Made by a program: the position numbers and the translations under genes
Notes under the pieces: generated by a model
What the model was told of the DNA's origin: nothing
The model's database searches: none
What the model saw: only the letters and a program-made list of their open reading frames with translations
NCBI GenBank assembly: GCA_020205615.1
Contig: CM035173.1
Span: 47,792,617 to 47,856,616, forward strand
DNA: 64,000 bases
Origin: Panax quinquefolius
Lineage: Eukaryota > Streptophyta > Magnoliopsida > Apiales > Araliaceae
Direction: 5' to 3'
Shown here: positions 20,353 to 38,325 of the stretch, in pieces
How the letters are laid out: each line of letters starts with the position of its first letter
Numbering within the stretch: the stretch's first letter is position 1

Positions 20353-21481
20353 GTGTTCGAGGAACATCATCTTCTCGCGGCTCGGGTCGCCCCACTGGCC
20401 CGAGTAATCAACCAAAAAGGAACTTTGGTTCCTCATCTAGTTAACCTAGTTCATCAAACCAGTAACAAATTTACCGTCTTTGGGACAATGCCTAAGCCAT
20501 ACTTCAGCCTTGGCTAGTAACCCAGTCCCGATTGACCCTTTTTTCGATCAGTCAAAAAACCTTGTGTCAAACCCCAGTCATCCTCCTTCTGAGTACATGC
20601 TTAGATGGACCAATCACCTATTTCACATTGAACCCCATATGAAACCAAAAGATGACCCAGTTAAATTGGCCGCCCAGTTCTTTCCCCCTGGATGGCATTT
20701 CCAACCCCATGCTCCTTATAAATCCCTCGTGTATTATAAGCATATCCTTATTGAAACCGAGTCAATCTTTATTAAACCTATTTATGCTAATATTGATAAA
20801 TCCAAAGTGCTTTATCATTCTTTATATATTTAATATTTCATTTTAATGTCTGATTGGGGAAAACATCCCTCTGGTCTTATGGAGCATTCTAATCAGGATA
20901 ACTCTTATTATTATTATGATTATATGGAAGCTTGGTATAGAGTTTTCCTGCATCAAAATGAGTCAAATAGTTATTCATGGTTTTTCCAGTTTGACCATCA
21001 GTTCAAAAGCCAGTTCCCTTATTGGTTCACTCACTGGTGGACAAGATTTGGTTCCACTTTTGACCTCCTTCCTGAACTTTTGAAAGTTCAACTTAGCCAT
21101 TTCTGCAACCACAGTAAACACAATCCAAAGTTTGATGGCGTCCCTGTCATTCTTCAATTTGTAAGTAAATATAAGATTCCTTGGATTCTTAAATGGCAAT
21201 ATGACATTAAAACCCCAACTATAGTTACCGATCCTCATACCACAGTTGATCCATTTCCCCTTCTCTCCCGTCAATTCTTCATCAAATGGTGGGATAAGTT
21301 TGATGTTAATAGAATTGTTGGTCAAGTTCAGTTAGAATTTCCCACTGTCCCTCTTAAGGTTTTTCCTGTTTCATCCAAAGAACCTTCTAGTCAAACAAAA
21401 GAGTCAAAACCCAAAGAGTCAAGAGTCGATCCCTCCGGTTCGCGTCTTGTTCTCTGACATTTCGATTTCAGAACAGTTTAG
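20349..21481 (+). pseudogene. florendovirus ORF2-like protein, broken (locus 1 plus)
   Basis: ORF2 starts at ATG 20349, sharing ATGA with the ORF1 stop. The Gly/Ser/Arg-rich N-terminus (MSVRGTSSSRGSG) is followed by stops near 20441 and 20465. Two long open stretches then cover the conserved core: 20480-20833 with LRWTNHLFHIEPHMKPKDDP and FFPPGWHFQPHAPYKSLVYY, and 20846-21457 with YDYMEAWYRVFLHQNES, WWTRFGSTFDLLPELLKVQL and LSRQFFIKWWDKFDVNRIVG. Aromatic residues are unusually frequent. The copy is cut at 21481 by the copia array. Function is unknown. Confidence 0.75.
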
Positions 21482-23372
21482 TGAAATGCACACAAGCCAA
21501 TCATGTTTGATGATAAAGCATATACTTTGTAACAATCTTATTCATTTATTAATAAAAGTATTAATTTATTAAAGGCTTTTAATTATCTACATGATGTTGT
21601 TTTATAATATGTGATAAACCCATAGTTTTAAGCAATGCTTTTAGAATAATGATGATGATCATTCTAATGAGATCTAAATTCTTAGAAAGCTTAAAACTAA
21701 AATAGTTCCCAATCATTGGATTACTAAATTGGGGATTAGTGAATCCGGATAGATTGGTACATACGTTGCTTGCTTTCATTGGATGAGGATGATTGATCTC
21801 ATGATCATTTGTGTGGAGACACTAAAGCAAGTATGTAGGTGCTTATTAGAGAATAAGTTCAATTTGAACGTGGCTCGCTAAGGAATACCTAATGGAGTTT
21901 TATTTGCTCGTCAATAGGAATTCTCAGTAGTGATAGTAAGACAAGTAATCCTTGGACTTGAGATCATCATAGTATCTTGTGTATGATGAGTTATACTTTG
22001 ACTTATTCCTTAAGACCCTTAGGGTATATCAAAGGGTATGCTTGGGTATAATAAGTTGTACATGGAGATAATGTATGATGATCAATAAAGAATCTACCAC
22101 TTCTAATAAAAGAAGAGAAATGTCCTATGTGATTCGATAAATGACAACCCAAGAGTCCTTGGTTATAAGGCGAATGAAATTAGAAAGGAGTTTCTAATTT
22201 GCATTATTTTTGAGTTGTGCATTTAAGGATCGAAATACATATAATTAAATAAAATAAGACTTGAAAGTAATTCCATGTCTTATATTTAATTGGGACATTG
22301 TATGGTGGAAGGATTGAATTATACGGTAACTATTTACTCAAAGGTTCTTTAATGATTAATGTTGAAATCTATATTATCCGGAAAGTCGTTGATCGCTAGG
22401 GAGGCTTATCCCTATTGTAGAATAAATATTATTTATTTAAATAAATTAATTGTTTAATTTATTTATTTAAATAAGATTAGAATTGTTCTAATTGATTTAT
22501 TCACAAAGGTTTAATATGGAGAACCTAAAGGGTCACACCATAAAAAGGAAGAATAATTATTTAAGAAGTTAATGGCATAATCGTAATAATATGTTATGTA
22601 TATTTAATTTAATCTATGGTGATAGAATAAATTAAATAGCTTAATATTTATTATTTAATATTTTAGAAATATTAAATATAAATTAATAAGAGGAGTCTTA
22701 TTAATATTATTACAATTATTATTATTTTAATTTCTAAAAGAGTTTAGGAATTAATTTAATATAAGTACTCTCATTTATTCCTAATAAGATTAGGAGGAAA
22801 ATTAGTTAAAGGAGTTTAATTAATTATCCCTAATAAGATTAGGGAGCTTAATTAATTAAAAGAATTTAATTAATTAAATAAAACCCAATTCCTTAATTGT
22901 TAAGATGGGTTGCCCACATCTATATAAATAAGAGGAGTCTTATTATGGGTGGGTGGGGTTGTTGACTTTAACAACATACGTAATAATTCCAATTTGTTGG
23001 GAGAGTACGCCTTTTTCTATAGAGATAGAAAAACTAGGGTTTAGCCAACCACCCTTCTTCTTGAATTTTCTTCTTCCTTGGTGGTGGATCACCTCAGAGG
23101 CCAAACATTTGGGTGGCTAACGTTGATCAAAGGAAGGAACCAAACCCGGTGGATTCAAGATTGAACGCGAAAGGATTTGGAGGTGAACTTGTACCTGAGG
23201 AAGCTCGATCTTCAAGGGTATGATTTTATTCTTTATCTTTTCGTTTAATTAATAATTATGCATAAAGGGTGATCCGGGTATATGGTTTGTAAAATTTTTT
23301 AAACTCTGATTTTACACGCTTCCGCATTTTTTTTGCAATTTGATTGCGTTGATGAATATTACAAACCTAACA
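21482..23372 (+). repeat. copia array LTR1
   Basis: This is a complete LTR of about 1.89 kb, from TGAAATGCACACAAGCC to ACCTAACA. Relative to the other LTRs it lacks GTAGTA near its first bases (TGAAAGTAGTATGC elsewhere). The upstream flank is viral ORF2, without a polypurine tract, so this is the true left edge of the array. The last five flanking bases (TTTAG) do not match the five bases after LTR4 (GATCT). Confidence 0.9.
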
Positions 23373-23373
23373 G

Positions 23374-23385
23374 TGGCATCAGAGC
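23374..23385 (+). other. copia unit B primer-binding site
   Basis: TGGCATCAGAGC, one mismatch from the initiator methionine tRNA complement TGGTATCAGAGC, lies one base after LTR1. Confidence 0.9.
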
Positions 23386-25853
<2,468 letters not shown>

Positions 25854-28800
25854 ATGTCTAAAATTACTATCATCATGCGAAGCATATTAGATGCTAAATT
25901 AACCGAATCAATTAAACGGATTGGTTAAGGAATTTGAGAATAGTTCTCATAGTGAAAAGCTATCTTATGTCCATAATACGCCTATCCCTCGCAATGGTTG
26001 CGCATAATGCCTCTCGAGGAAGAGATTGCTACTTTTAGAAAGTGGCAAGATGATGCATGATTGATTGGCTCAATGCATCATGCTCGCATCCACGAGTAAC
26101 GAGCTTCAGCCACAAGATGAAACTATGGATGCTTCTACTATATTCCCGCACATCAAGTAGTTGATGGTGAGGAAAGTAGGACCGATAGATATCGAGATAT
26201 CTAAGGAGCTCTTCCGATCTAGAATGGCCAACGGCACTATATAAATGCAGACAAAAAGTTCTTAACATAATCAATTTGATTGATCAATTAGACAACTGGT
26301 TTTGTCATGGATGGAGAGTTGAGCCAAGATTTGATCTTGCACTCACTCCGGACTCCTTTCACAATTGTTGTGAATTTTTCATATAAACAAGCTAGATATA
26401 TCGCCTCATTTGATTTGCTTAACATATTGAAAAATGTTGAGAGTCACTTTCCAACCAAGAAAGATCAAGTCTACTTGGTAGGGGCCAAAGGATCTTCCTC
26501 AAAAGAAGAACGATTCAAAGAAGGTAAATAGAAAGGCATAAACAAAGGATAATAAGAAGAAAAAACCGACACGGATAGCAAAGGAGTTTGCTTCCACGCG
26601 CAATAAGCACGGACATCGGAAAGAAAGCGCGAGAAGCATCTTGCAGAGGCTAACCAAAGAAGCTTAGTGAAGTTTGGTTACTATAAATACATTTTTGTTC
26701 ATGATTTAAAATAATTTTTTTCTTTAAGTCAAGGTTCTACTTGGGTATTGGATACCGACTTTGGTTATCATAAATATAGATTTATGAAAGGACCAAGCGT
26801 AAGTAGAAAGCTAAACAAATATAAGTAATCCTATGTGTGGAAATGTAGCAAAAAGGTTGCCACATTAGCCATAGAAACTTATAGTTTAGCAATGCCTACG
26901 GGCAAATCTATTAAGTCAATAAGTTGTTATTGTATTCCAGTTCTTGTTAAAAATATTATTTCCATTTTATTGTTGGACAATGAAATTTTTGGTATTATAA
27001 TTAAGAACAATTGTTGTTCTATTTATAATAATAATGTTTTGTATAGAAATCGAATATTACTTAATAAATTTTGTATACTTGACTTACATGAAAATAATTT
27101 TGCATATTGAACAAATTAGTATAAGAAAAGGAGATGATCATTCAAAGAGTTGAATGTGTGTATTTTTTGAAAAATACAAGTGTGAATTATTTGAAAGGTT
27201 CAAAGAATTTAAAAGTGAAACAAATTGACAAAGTATTAAGATTCTTTGATTAGATCAAGGAATAAATACTTGTGCAATAAGTTTCTAGATCATCTCAAAT
27301 GGTTTTCTCATAATGGACACATCCCGATACGTAATAATTGATTGATGTATCCGAAAGGAAAAATCGTACCTTGTTGAACATGGTGCGATCCATAATGATT
27401 TTACCGACATTCCAAAGATCCTTCAGGATAATGTCCTAGAAATGGTCGACATATCTACGAAAATGGTAACCTCAAAATCGGCCCCAAGACTCCATAAAAG
27501 TTATGGATGGGGAGGATTCCTAATCTTAAGTATGTTAAGATAAGGGTTTGTCAACTTATGTGAAAAGGTTTCAAAGGATAAGCTTGGGACAAGATTTGAC
27601 AAGTACTGATTTGTGGGACATCCTAAAGTAAGTTTAGGGTATATGTTCTATAATCCTACTTAGCAAAAGGTGTTTTTTTAAAACACGCCGCCTTCTAAGA
27701 TAAAGGTGTTTATCATTGAAAGGGCTAGTGGGAGGATAATAGATCTTGAAGAGTTCAAGAACCACAAAACACTATAAGTCAAATAAGAGGAACACGTAGA
27801 TAGACCTATTGTATCACACAACCAATCAGAATCGGAATAAGTACCAGAAGATACCTAGAGGTATGGATTCATCATGATGATGATGATGATGATGAGGTAC
27901 ACATCATAGAAGATGATGATCCGAGTTACATTCGATGAGGTAAGAGTTTGAGTGTGTAAGAATGAAAAGGGTCAAAAGGGTGGAGCGCGTGACATTCCTA
28001 GTATTATATGTTGATATACTACGGATAAGGAATGACATACCAATGCTACAATCAGTAAAGATAAAGTTGTCTAAACATTCCTCCATGAATGATTTGGAAA
28101 GAAGAGTATCTTAATTGGGGATATAAATCTATATAGATAGATTTAAGAGGATGCTCGACTTAACCCAAGGAACGTATATTCATTTGATGCTAAAGTCGTT
28201 TTTAGCATGGCAAACTCCAAGAGATGTCTCATGTCGATGAGCTATGGAGTGTATCTCTTAATAGTCCCCCACAGACTCAAAAAGAGAGATCGCATGAGTG
28301 ACAATCATGTATGCAATGAAATATACGAGACCGATGTCGATCGGTCATATTATGGAGAAGTTTCACTAAGAGTCGGTGAAAAACATCTTAAAGTGCTTAA
28401 CCCAAGCACTAAGGATGTGATCATATTCATGGTGGGTCTAAATTAAAACTAGAGGGCTTAACAGACTCAAGTTTTTCAGATGCACCAAGATGATGAAAAA
28501 TCCACTTTAAGGTAAAAGTGTTATCTTGAAAAATGGTGCGCAGTGAATTGGAAAGGTTCAAAAACAAAGAAAGAGTTCTTTGGTTTAGTGATAAAGACAA
28601 AGTATATAGCTATAAATGAAGTCGCAAGTTGATTGTTTGGATTAAAAGTTCATTACTGAACTAGGAATAGTTCCTAAGTCTCGTCTTGGATCTAAACATG
28701 TGTTGTGGCACTTTCATTTGATTATTAGAATCATTGAAAGATGGGAAATCACTATAGAGATAGTGGACTCTCATGAACAACATTACATATCCATTAACTA

Positions 28801-28872
28801 AAGCTTATCCAACAACAGGATAATCGTCACTCAGAGAAGAAGAGTATGAGATACCATGACGATTGGCTTTAG
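25854..28872 (+). pseudogene. copia unit B gag-pol remnant
   Basis: Homology to copy A runs from the gag start (ATG 25854) to the RNase H end and TAG at 28870. Frameshifts occur every 50-200 bp. Two larger deletions are evident. Near 27135 the entire GAG_PRE/HHCC region and integrase N-terminus (A: about 11970-12247) is missing at a GATGAT microhomology. Near 27925-27945 the first half of RT (A: about 13050-13590) is missing. The RT box at 28007-28018 reads YVD-I, lacking one of the two catalytic Asp codons of YVDD. A (GAT)n tract sits near 27878-27893. It cannot encode functional proteins. Confidence 0.9.
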
Positions 28873-28886
28873 TGCAAGTGGGAGAT

Positions 28887-30781
28887 TGAAAGTAGTATGC
28901 ACACAAACCAATCATGTTTGATGATAAAGCATATACTTTGTAACAATCTTATTCATTTATTAATAAAAAGTATTAATTTATTAAAGGCTTTTAATTATCT
29001 ACATGATGTTTGTTTTATAATATGTGATAAACCCATAGTTTTAAGCAATGCTTTTAGAATAATGATGATGATCATTCTAATGAGATCTAAATTAAATTCT
29101 TAGAAAGCTTAAAACTAAAATAGTTCCCAATCATTGGATTACTAAATTGGGGATTAGTGAATCCAGGATAGATTGGTACATACGTCGTTGCTTTCATTGG
29201 ATGAGGATGATTGATCTCATGATCATTTGTGTGGAGACACTAAAGCAAGTATGTAGGTGCTTATTAGAGAATAAGTCACTTTCGAACGTGGCTCGCTAAG
29301 GAATACCTAATGGAGTTTTATTTGCTGTCAATAGGAATTCTCAGTAGTGATAGTAGTACAAGTAATCCTTGGACTTGAGATCATCATAGTATCTTGTGTA
29401 TGATGAGTTATACTTTGACTTATTCCTTAAGACCCTTAGGGTATATCAAAGGGTATGCTTGGGTATAATAAGTTATACATGGAGATAATGTATGATCAAT
29501 AAAGAATCTACCACTTCTAATAAAAGAAGAGAAATGTCCTATGTGATTCGATAAATGACAACCCAAAGAGTCCTTGGTTAAGGCGTAATGAAATTAGAAA
29601 GGAGTTTCTAATTTGCATTATTTGAGTTGTGCATTTAAGGATCGAAATACATATAATTAAATAAAATAAGACTTGACAAAGAATTCCATGTCTTATATTT
29701 AATTGGGACATCAGATGGTGGAAGGATTGAATTTGCATTTGCAAGAACTATTTACTCAAAGGTTCTTTAATGATTAATGTTGAAATCTATATTATCCGGA
29801 AAGTCGTTGATCTAGTAGGAGGCTTATCCCTATGTAGAATAAATATTATTTATTTAAATAAATTAATTGTTTAATTTATTTATTTAAATAAGATTAGAAT
29901 TGTTCTAATTGATTTATTCACAATAGGTTTAATATGGAGAACCTAAAGGGTCACACCATAAAAGGAAGAATAATTATTTAAGAAGTTAATGGCATAATCG
30001 TAATAATATGTTAAGTATATTTAATTTAATCTATGGTGATAGAATAAATTAAATAGCTTAATATTTATTATTTAATATTTTAGAAATATTAAATATAAAT
30101 TAATAAGAGGAGTCTTATTAATATTATTACAATTATTATTATTTTAATTTCTAAAAGAGTTTAGGAATTAATTTAATATAAGTACTCTCATTTATTCCTA
30201 ATGGATTAGGGAGGAAAATTAGTTAAAGGAGTTTAATTAATTATCCCTAATAAGATTAGGGAGCTTAATTAATTAAAAGAATTTAATTAATTAAATAAAA
30301 CCCAATTCCTTAATTGTTAAGGTGGGTTGCCCACATCTATAAATAAGAGGAGTCTTATTATGGGTGGTGGGTGGTTGTTGATTTTTAACAACATACGTAA
30401 TAATTCCAATTTGTTGGGAGAGTACACCTTTTCTATAGAGATAGAAAACTAGGGTTTAGCCAACCACCCATCTTCTTGAATTTTTTTCTTCCTTGGTGGA
30501 TCACCTCAGAGGCCAAACATTTGGGTGGCTAACGTTGATCAAAGGAAGGAACCAAACCCGGTGGATTCAAGTTGAACGCGAAAAGGATTTGGAGGTGAAC
30601 TTGTACACGAGGAAGCTCGATCTTCAAGGGGGTATGATTTATTCTTTATCTTTTCGTTTAATTAATAATTATGCATAAAGGGTGATCCGGGTATATGGTT
30701 TGTAAATTTTTAAACTCGATTTTACACGCTCGCATTTTTTTTGCAATTTGATTGCGTTTCATGAATATTACAAACCTAACA
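28887..30781 (+). repeat. copia array LTR2
   Basis: Preceded by a polypurine tract (AAGTGGGAGA, ending 28885) and followed by a PBS, this LTR serves as the 3' LTR of unit B and the 5' LTR of unit C. It starts TGAAAGTAGTATGCACAC and ends ACCTAACA; length is about 1.9 kb. Confidence 0.92.
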
Positions 30782-30782
30782 A

Positions 30783-30793
30783 TGGCATCGAGC
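30783..30793 (+). other. copia unit C primer-binding site, damaged
   Basis: TGGCATCGAGC resembles the tRNA-Met primer site with a T-to-C change and a missing A (TGGTATCAGAGC expected). The loss falls at a CAG trinucleotide. Confidence 0.8.
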
Positions 30794-33290
<2,497 letters not shown>

Positions 33291-36200
33291 ATGTCTAAAA
33301 TTACTATCATCGCGAAGCATATTAGATGCTAAATTAACCGGAATCAATTAAACGGATTGGTTAAGGAATTTGAGAATAGTTCTCATAATGAAAAGCTATC
33401 TTATGTCTTAATACGCCTATCCTCGCAATGGTTGCGCATAATAATGCCTCGAGGAAGAGATTGCTACTTTTAGAAAGTGGCAAGATGATGCATGATTGGC
33501 TCAATGCATCATGCTCGCATCCATGAGTAACGAGCTTCAGCGTCAACATGAAACTATGGATGCTTCCTACTATATTCCGGCACATCAAGTAGTTGATGGG
33601 AGGAAAATTGGACCGATAGATATCAGATATCTAAGGAGCTCTTCCGATCTAGAATGGCCAATGGCACTATAAGATGCATAAAAAGTTCTTAACATAATCA
33701 ATTTGATTGATCAATTAAGACAACTGGTTTTGTCATGAATGGAGAGTTGAGCCAAGATTTGATCTTGCACTCACTCCCGGACTCCTTTCACAATTGTTGT
33801 GAATTTTTCATATAAACAAGCTAGATATCAGCCTCGCTGATTTTCTTAACATGTTGAAAAATGTTGAGAGTCACTTTCCAACCAAGAAAGATCAAGTCTT
33901 ACTGGTTAGGGCCAAAGGATCTTCTGAAAAGAAGAACGATTCAAAGAAGGTAAATAGAAAGGCATAAACAAAGGATAATAAGAACAAAAGCGACACGGAT
34001 AGCAAAGGAGTTTGCTTCCACCGCAATAAGCCCGGACAATCGGAAAGAAACTCATGAGAAGCATCTTGCAGAGGCTAACCAAAGAAGCTTAGTGAAGTTT
34101 CGGTTACAAATACAATTTTGTTCATGATTTAAAATAAATTTTTCTTTAAGTCAAGGTTCTACTTGGGTATTGGATACCGACTTTGGTTATCATAAATATA
34201 GATTTATGAAGGACCAAGCAGAAGTAGAAAGCTAAACAAATATAAGTAATCCTATGTGTGGGAAATGAAGCAAAGGTTGCCACATTAGCCATAGAAACTT
34301 ATAGTTTAGCAATGCCTATGAAGCAAATCTATTAAGTCAATAAGTTGTTATTGTATTCCAGTTCTTGTTAAAATATTATTTCCATTTTATTGTTGGACAA
34401 TAAAATTTTTGGTATTATAATTAAGAACAATTGTTGTTCTATTTATAATAATAATGTTTTTGTATAGAAATGGAATATTACTTAATAAATTTTGTATACT
34501 TGACTTACATGAAAATAATTTTGCATATTGAACAAATTAGTATAAGAAAAGGAGATGATCATTCAAAGAGTTGAATGTGTGTATTTGCTGAAATACAAGT
34601 GTGAATTATTTGAAAGGTTCAAAGAATTTAGAAGTGAAACAAATTGACAAAGTATTAAGATTCTTTGATTAGATCAAGGAATAAATACTTGTGCAATAAG
34701 TTTCTAGATCATCTCAAATGGTTTTCTCATAATGGACACATCCTGATACGTAATAATTGATTGATGTATCCGAAAGGAAAAAATCATACTTTGTGGACAT
34801 GGTGCGATCCATAATGATTTTACCGACATTCCAAAGATCCTTCTTCGGGATAATGTCCTAGAAATGGTCGTGATATCTCATTTAAAAGGTAACCTCAAAA
34901 TCCGGCCCCAAGACTCCATAAAAGTTATGGATGGGGAGGATTCCTAATCTTAAGTATGTTAAGATAAGGGTTGTCCAACTTATGTGAAAAGGTTTCAAAG
35001 GATAAGCTTGGGACAAGATTTGACAAGTACTGATTTGTGGGACATCCTAAAGTAAGTTTAGGGTATATGTTCTATAATCCTACTTAGCAAAAGGTGTTTG
35101 TTACGAACACACGCCTTTCTAAGATAAAGGTGTTTATCATTGAAAAAGGGCTAGTGGGAGGATAATAGATCTTGAAGAGTTCAAGAACCACAAAACACTA
35201 TAAGTCAAATAAGAGGAACTCGTAGATAGACCTTCTATTGTACCACAAACCGAATCGTAATCGGAATAGTACCAAGATACCTAGGAGGTATGGATTCATC
35301 ATAGATGATGATGATGATGATGATGATGATGAGGTACACATCATAGAAGATGATGATCCGAGTTACATATCGATGAGTAAGATCTTCTAGTGTGTACAAA
35401 AAAAAGGGTCTAGTGTGGGGAGCGTCGTGACATTCCTAGTATTATATGTTGATATACTACGGATGAGGAATGACATACCAATGCTACAATCAGTAAAGAT
35501 AAAGTTGTCTAAACATTCCTCCATGAATGATTTGGGAAGAGTATCTTAATTGGGGATATAAATCTATATAGATAGATTTAAGAGGATGCTCGACTTAACC
35601 CAAGGAACGTATATTCATTTGATGCTAAAGTCGTTTAGCATGGCAAACTCCAAGAGATGTCTAATGTCGATGAGCTATGGAGTGTATCTCTTAATAGTCC
35701 CCATAGACTCTCGAAAAGAGAGAGATCGCATGAGTGACAATCATGTATGCAATGAAATATACGAGACCGATGTTGATCGGTCATATTCGGAGAAGTTCAC
35801 TATGAAGTCGTTGAAAAACATCTTAAAGTTCTTAACCGCACACTAAGGATGTGATCATATTCATGGTGGGTCTAAATTAAAACTAGAGGGCTTAATGACT
35901 CAAGTTTTTTCGCATGCACTCAAGACGACGAAAAATCCACTTTAAGTAAAAAGTGTTATCTTGAACAAAGTAGTGCGTTGAATTGGAAAGGTTCCAAACA
36001 AAAAAAAGAGTTCTTTGGTTTAGTGATAAAGACAAAGTATATAGCTATAAATGAAGTCGCAAGTTGATTGTTTGGATTAAAAGTTCATTACGTAACTAGG
36101 AATAGTTCCTAAGTCTCATCTTGGATCTAAACATGTGTTGTGGCACTTTCATTTGATTATTAGAATCATTGAAAGATGGGAAATCACTATAGAGATAGTG

Positions 36201-36314
36201 GACTCTCATGAACAACATTACATATCCATTAACTAAAGCTTATCCAACAATGCAGCAGGATAATCGTCACTTAGAGAAGAAGAGTATAAGATACCATGAC
36301 GATTGGCTTTTTAG
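33291..36314 (+). pseudogene. copia unit C gag-pol remnant
   Basis: Collinear with unit B and carrying the same two large deletions: the GAG_PRE/integrase N-terminus is lost near 34557 at GATGATCATTC, and the RT first half is lost near 35360. The RT box YVD-I at 35445 has the same missing Asp. A longer (GAT)n tract is at about 35303-35331. Short indels differ from units B and D, many next to CAG, CTG or CCGG. It ends at TAG 36312-36314. Confidence 0.9.
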
Positions 36315-36328
36315 TGCAAGTGGGAGAT

Positions 36329-38216
36329 TGAAAGTAGTATGCATACAAGCCAATCATGTTTGATGATAAAGCATATACTTTGTAACAATCTTATTCATTT
36401 ATTAAAAAAGTATTAATTTATTAAAGGCTTTTAATTATCTACATGATGTTGTTTTATAATATGTGATAAACCCATAGTTTTAAGCAATGCTTTTAGAATA
36501 ATGATGATGATCATTCTAATGAGATCTAAATTCTTAGAAAGCTTAAAACTAAAATAGTTCCCAATCATTGGATTACTAAATGGGGATTAGTGAATCCGGA
36601 TAGATTGGTACATACGTTGCTTTGCTTTCATTGGATGAGGATGATTGATCTCATGATCATTTGTGTGGAGACACTAAAGCAAGTATGTAGGTGCTTATTA
36701 GAGAATAAGTTCATCGAAGCGTGGCTCGCTAAGGAATACCTAATGGAGTTTTATTTGCTCGTCAATAGGAATTCTCAGTAGTGATAGTAGACAAGTAATC
36801 CTTGGACTTGAGATCATCATAGTATCTTGTGTATGATGAGTTATACTTTGACTTATTCCTTAAGACCCTTAGGGTATATCAAAGGGTATGCTTGGGTATA
36901 ATAAGTTGTACATGGAGATAATGTATGATCAATAAAGAATCTACCACTTCTAATAAAAGAAGAGAAATGTCCTATGTGATTCGATAAATGACAACCCAAA
37001 GAGTCCTTGGGTTAAGGCGTAATGAAATTAGAAAGGAGTTTCTAATTTGCATTATTTGAGTTGTGCATTTAAGGATCGAAATACATATAATTAAATAAAA
37101 TAAGACTTGACAAAGAATTCCATGTCTTATATTTAATTGGGACATCAGTATGGTGGAAGGATTGAATTGTATTTAAGAACTATTTACTCAAAGGTTCTTT
37201 AATGATTAATGTTGAAATCTATATTATCCGGAAAGTCGTTGATCGCTAGGAGGCTTATATCCCTATTGTAGAATAAATATTATTTATTTAAATAAATTAA
37301 TTGTTTAATTTATTTATTTAAATAAGATTAGAATTGTTCTAATTGATTTATTCACAACTAGGTTTAATATGGAGAACCTAAAGGGTCACACCATAAAAGG
37401 AAGAATAATTATTTAAGAAGTTAATGGCATAATCGTAATAATATGTTATGTATATTTAATTTAATCTATGGTGATAGAATAAATTAAATAGCTTAATATT
37501 TATTATTTAATATTTTAGAAATATTAAATATAAATTAATAAGAGGAGTCTTATTAATATTATTACAATTATTATTATTTTAATTTCTAAAAGAGTTTAGG
37601 AATTAATTTAATATAAGTACTCTCATTTATTCCTAATAAGATTAGGAAGGAAAATTAGTTAAAGGAGTTTAATTAATTATCCCTAATAAGATTAGGGAGC
37701 TTAATTAATTAAAAGAATTTAATTAATTAAATAAAACCCAATTCCTTAATTGTTAAGGTGGGTTGCCCACATCTATAATAAATAAGAGGAGTCTTATTAT
37801 GGGTGGTGGGGTTGTTGACTTTTAACAATATACGTAATAATTCCAATTTGTTGAGAGAGTACACCTTTCTATAGAGATAGAAAAACTAGGGTTTTAGCCA
37901 ACCACCCTTCTTCTTGAATTTTTTTCTTCCTGGTGGATCACCTCAGAGGCCAAACATTTGGGTGGCTAACGTTGATCAAAGGAAGGAACCAAACCCGGTG
38001 GATTCAAGATTGAACGAAAAGGATTTGGAGGTGAACTTGTACCGAGGAAGCTCGATCTTCAAGGGTATGATTTTATTCTTTATCTTTTCGTTTAATTAAT
38101 AATTATGCATAAAGGGTGATCCGGGTATATGGTTTGTAAATTTTTTTAAACTCTGATTTTACACGCTTCCGCTTTATTTTTGCAATTTGATTGCGTTCTT
38201 GAATATTACAAACCTA
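36329..38216 (+). repeat. copia array LTR3
   Basis: A polypurine tract precedes it. It starts TGAAAGTAGTATGCATAC and is about 1.89 kb long. The right end is truncated: after ACAAACCTA it runs directly into TA repeats, so the final ACA and the PBS of unit D are missing. Confidence 0.9.
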
Positions 38217-38223
38217 ATATATA

Positions 38224-38268
<45 letters not shown>

Positions 38269-38279
38269 ATTTATATATT

Positions 38280-38311
<32 letters not shown>

Positions 38312-38325
38312 ATATATATTATTCT
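38217..38325. repeat. (TA)n tract at LTR3/unit D junction
   Basis: TA repeats join LTR3 to the middle of the unit D leader. In units B and C the corresponding tract lies about 400 bp inside the leader, so the PBS and about 400 bp were lost here, probably by slippage or recombination at TA-rich sequence. Confidence 0.85.

Noticed and set aside
28897..29103. Small protein encoded in the copia LTR (similar frames in each LTR)
   Set aside because: Frames in LTR sequence are short, shift between copies and show no conserved product.
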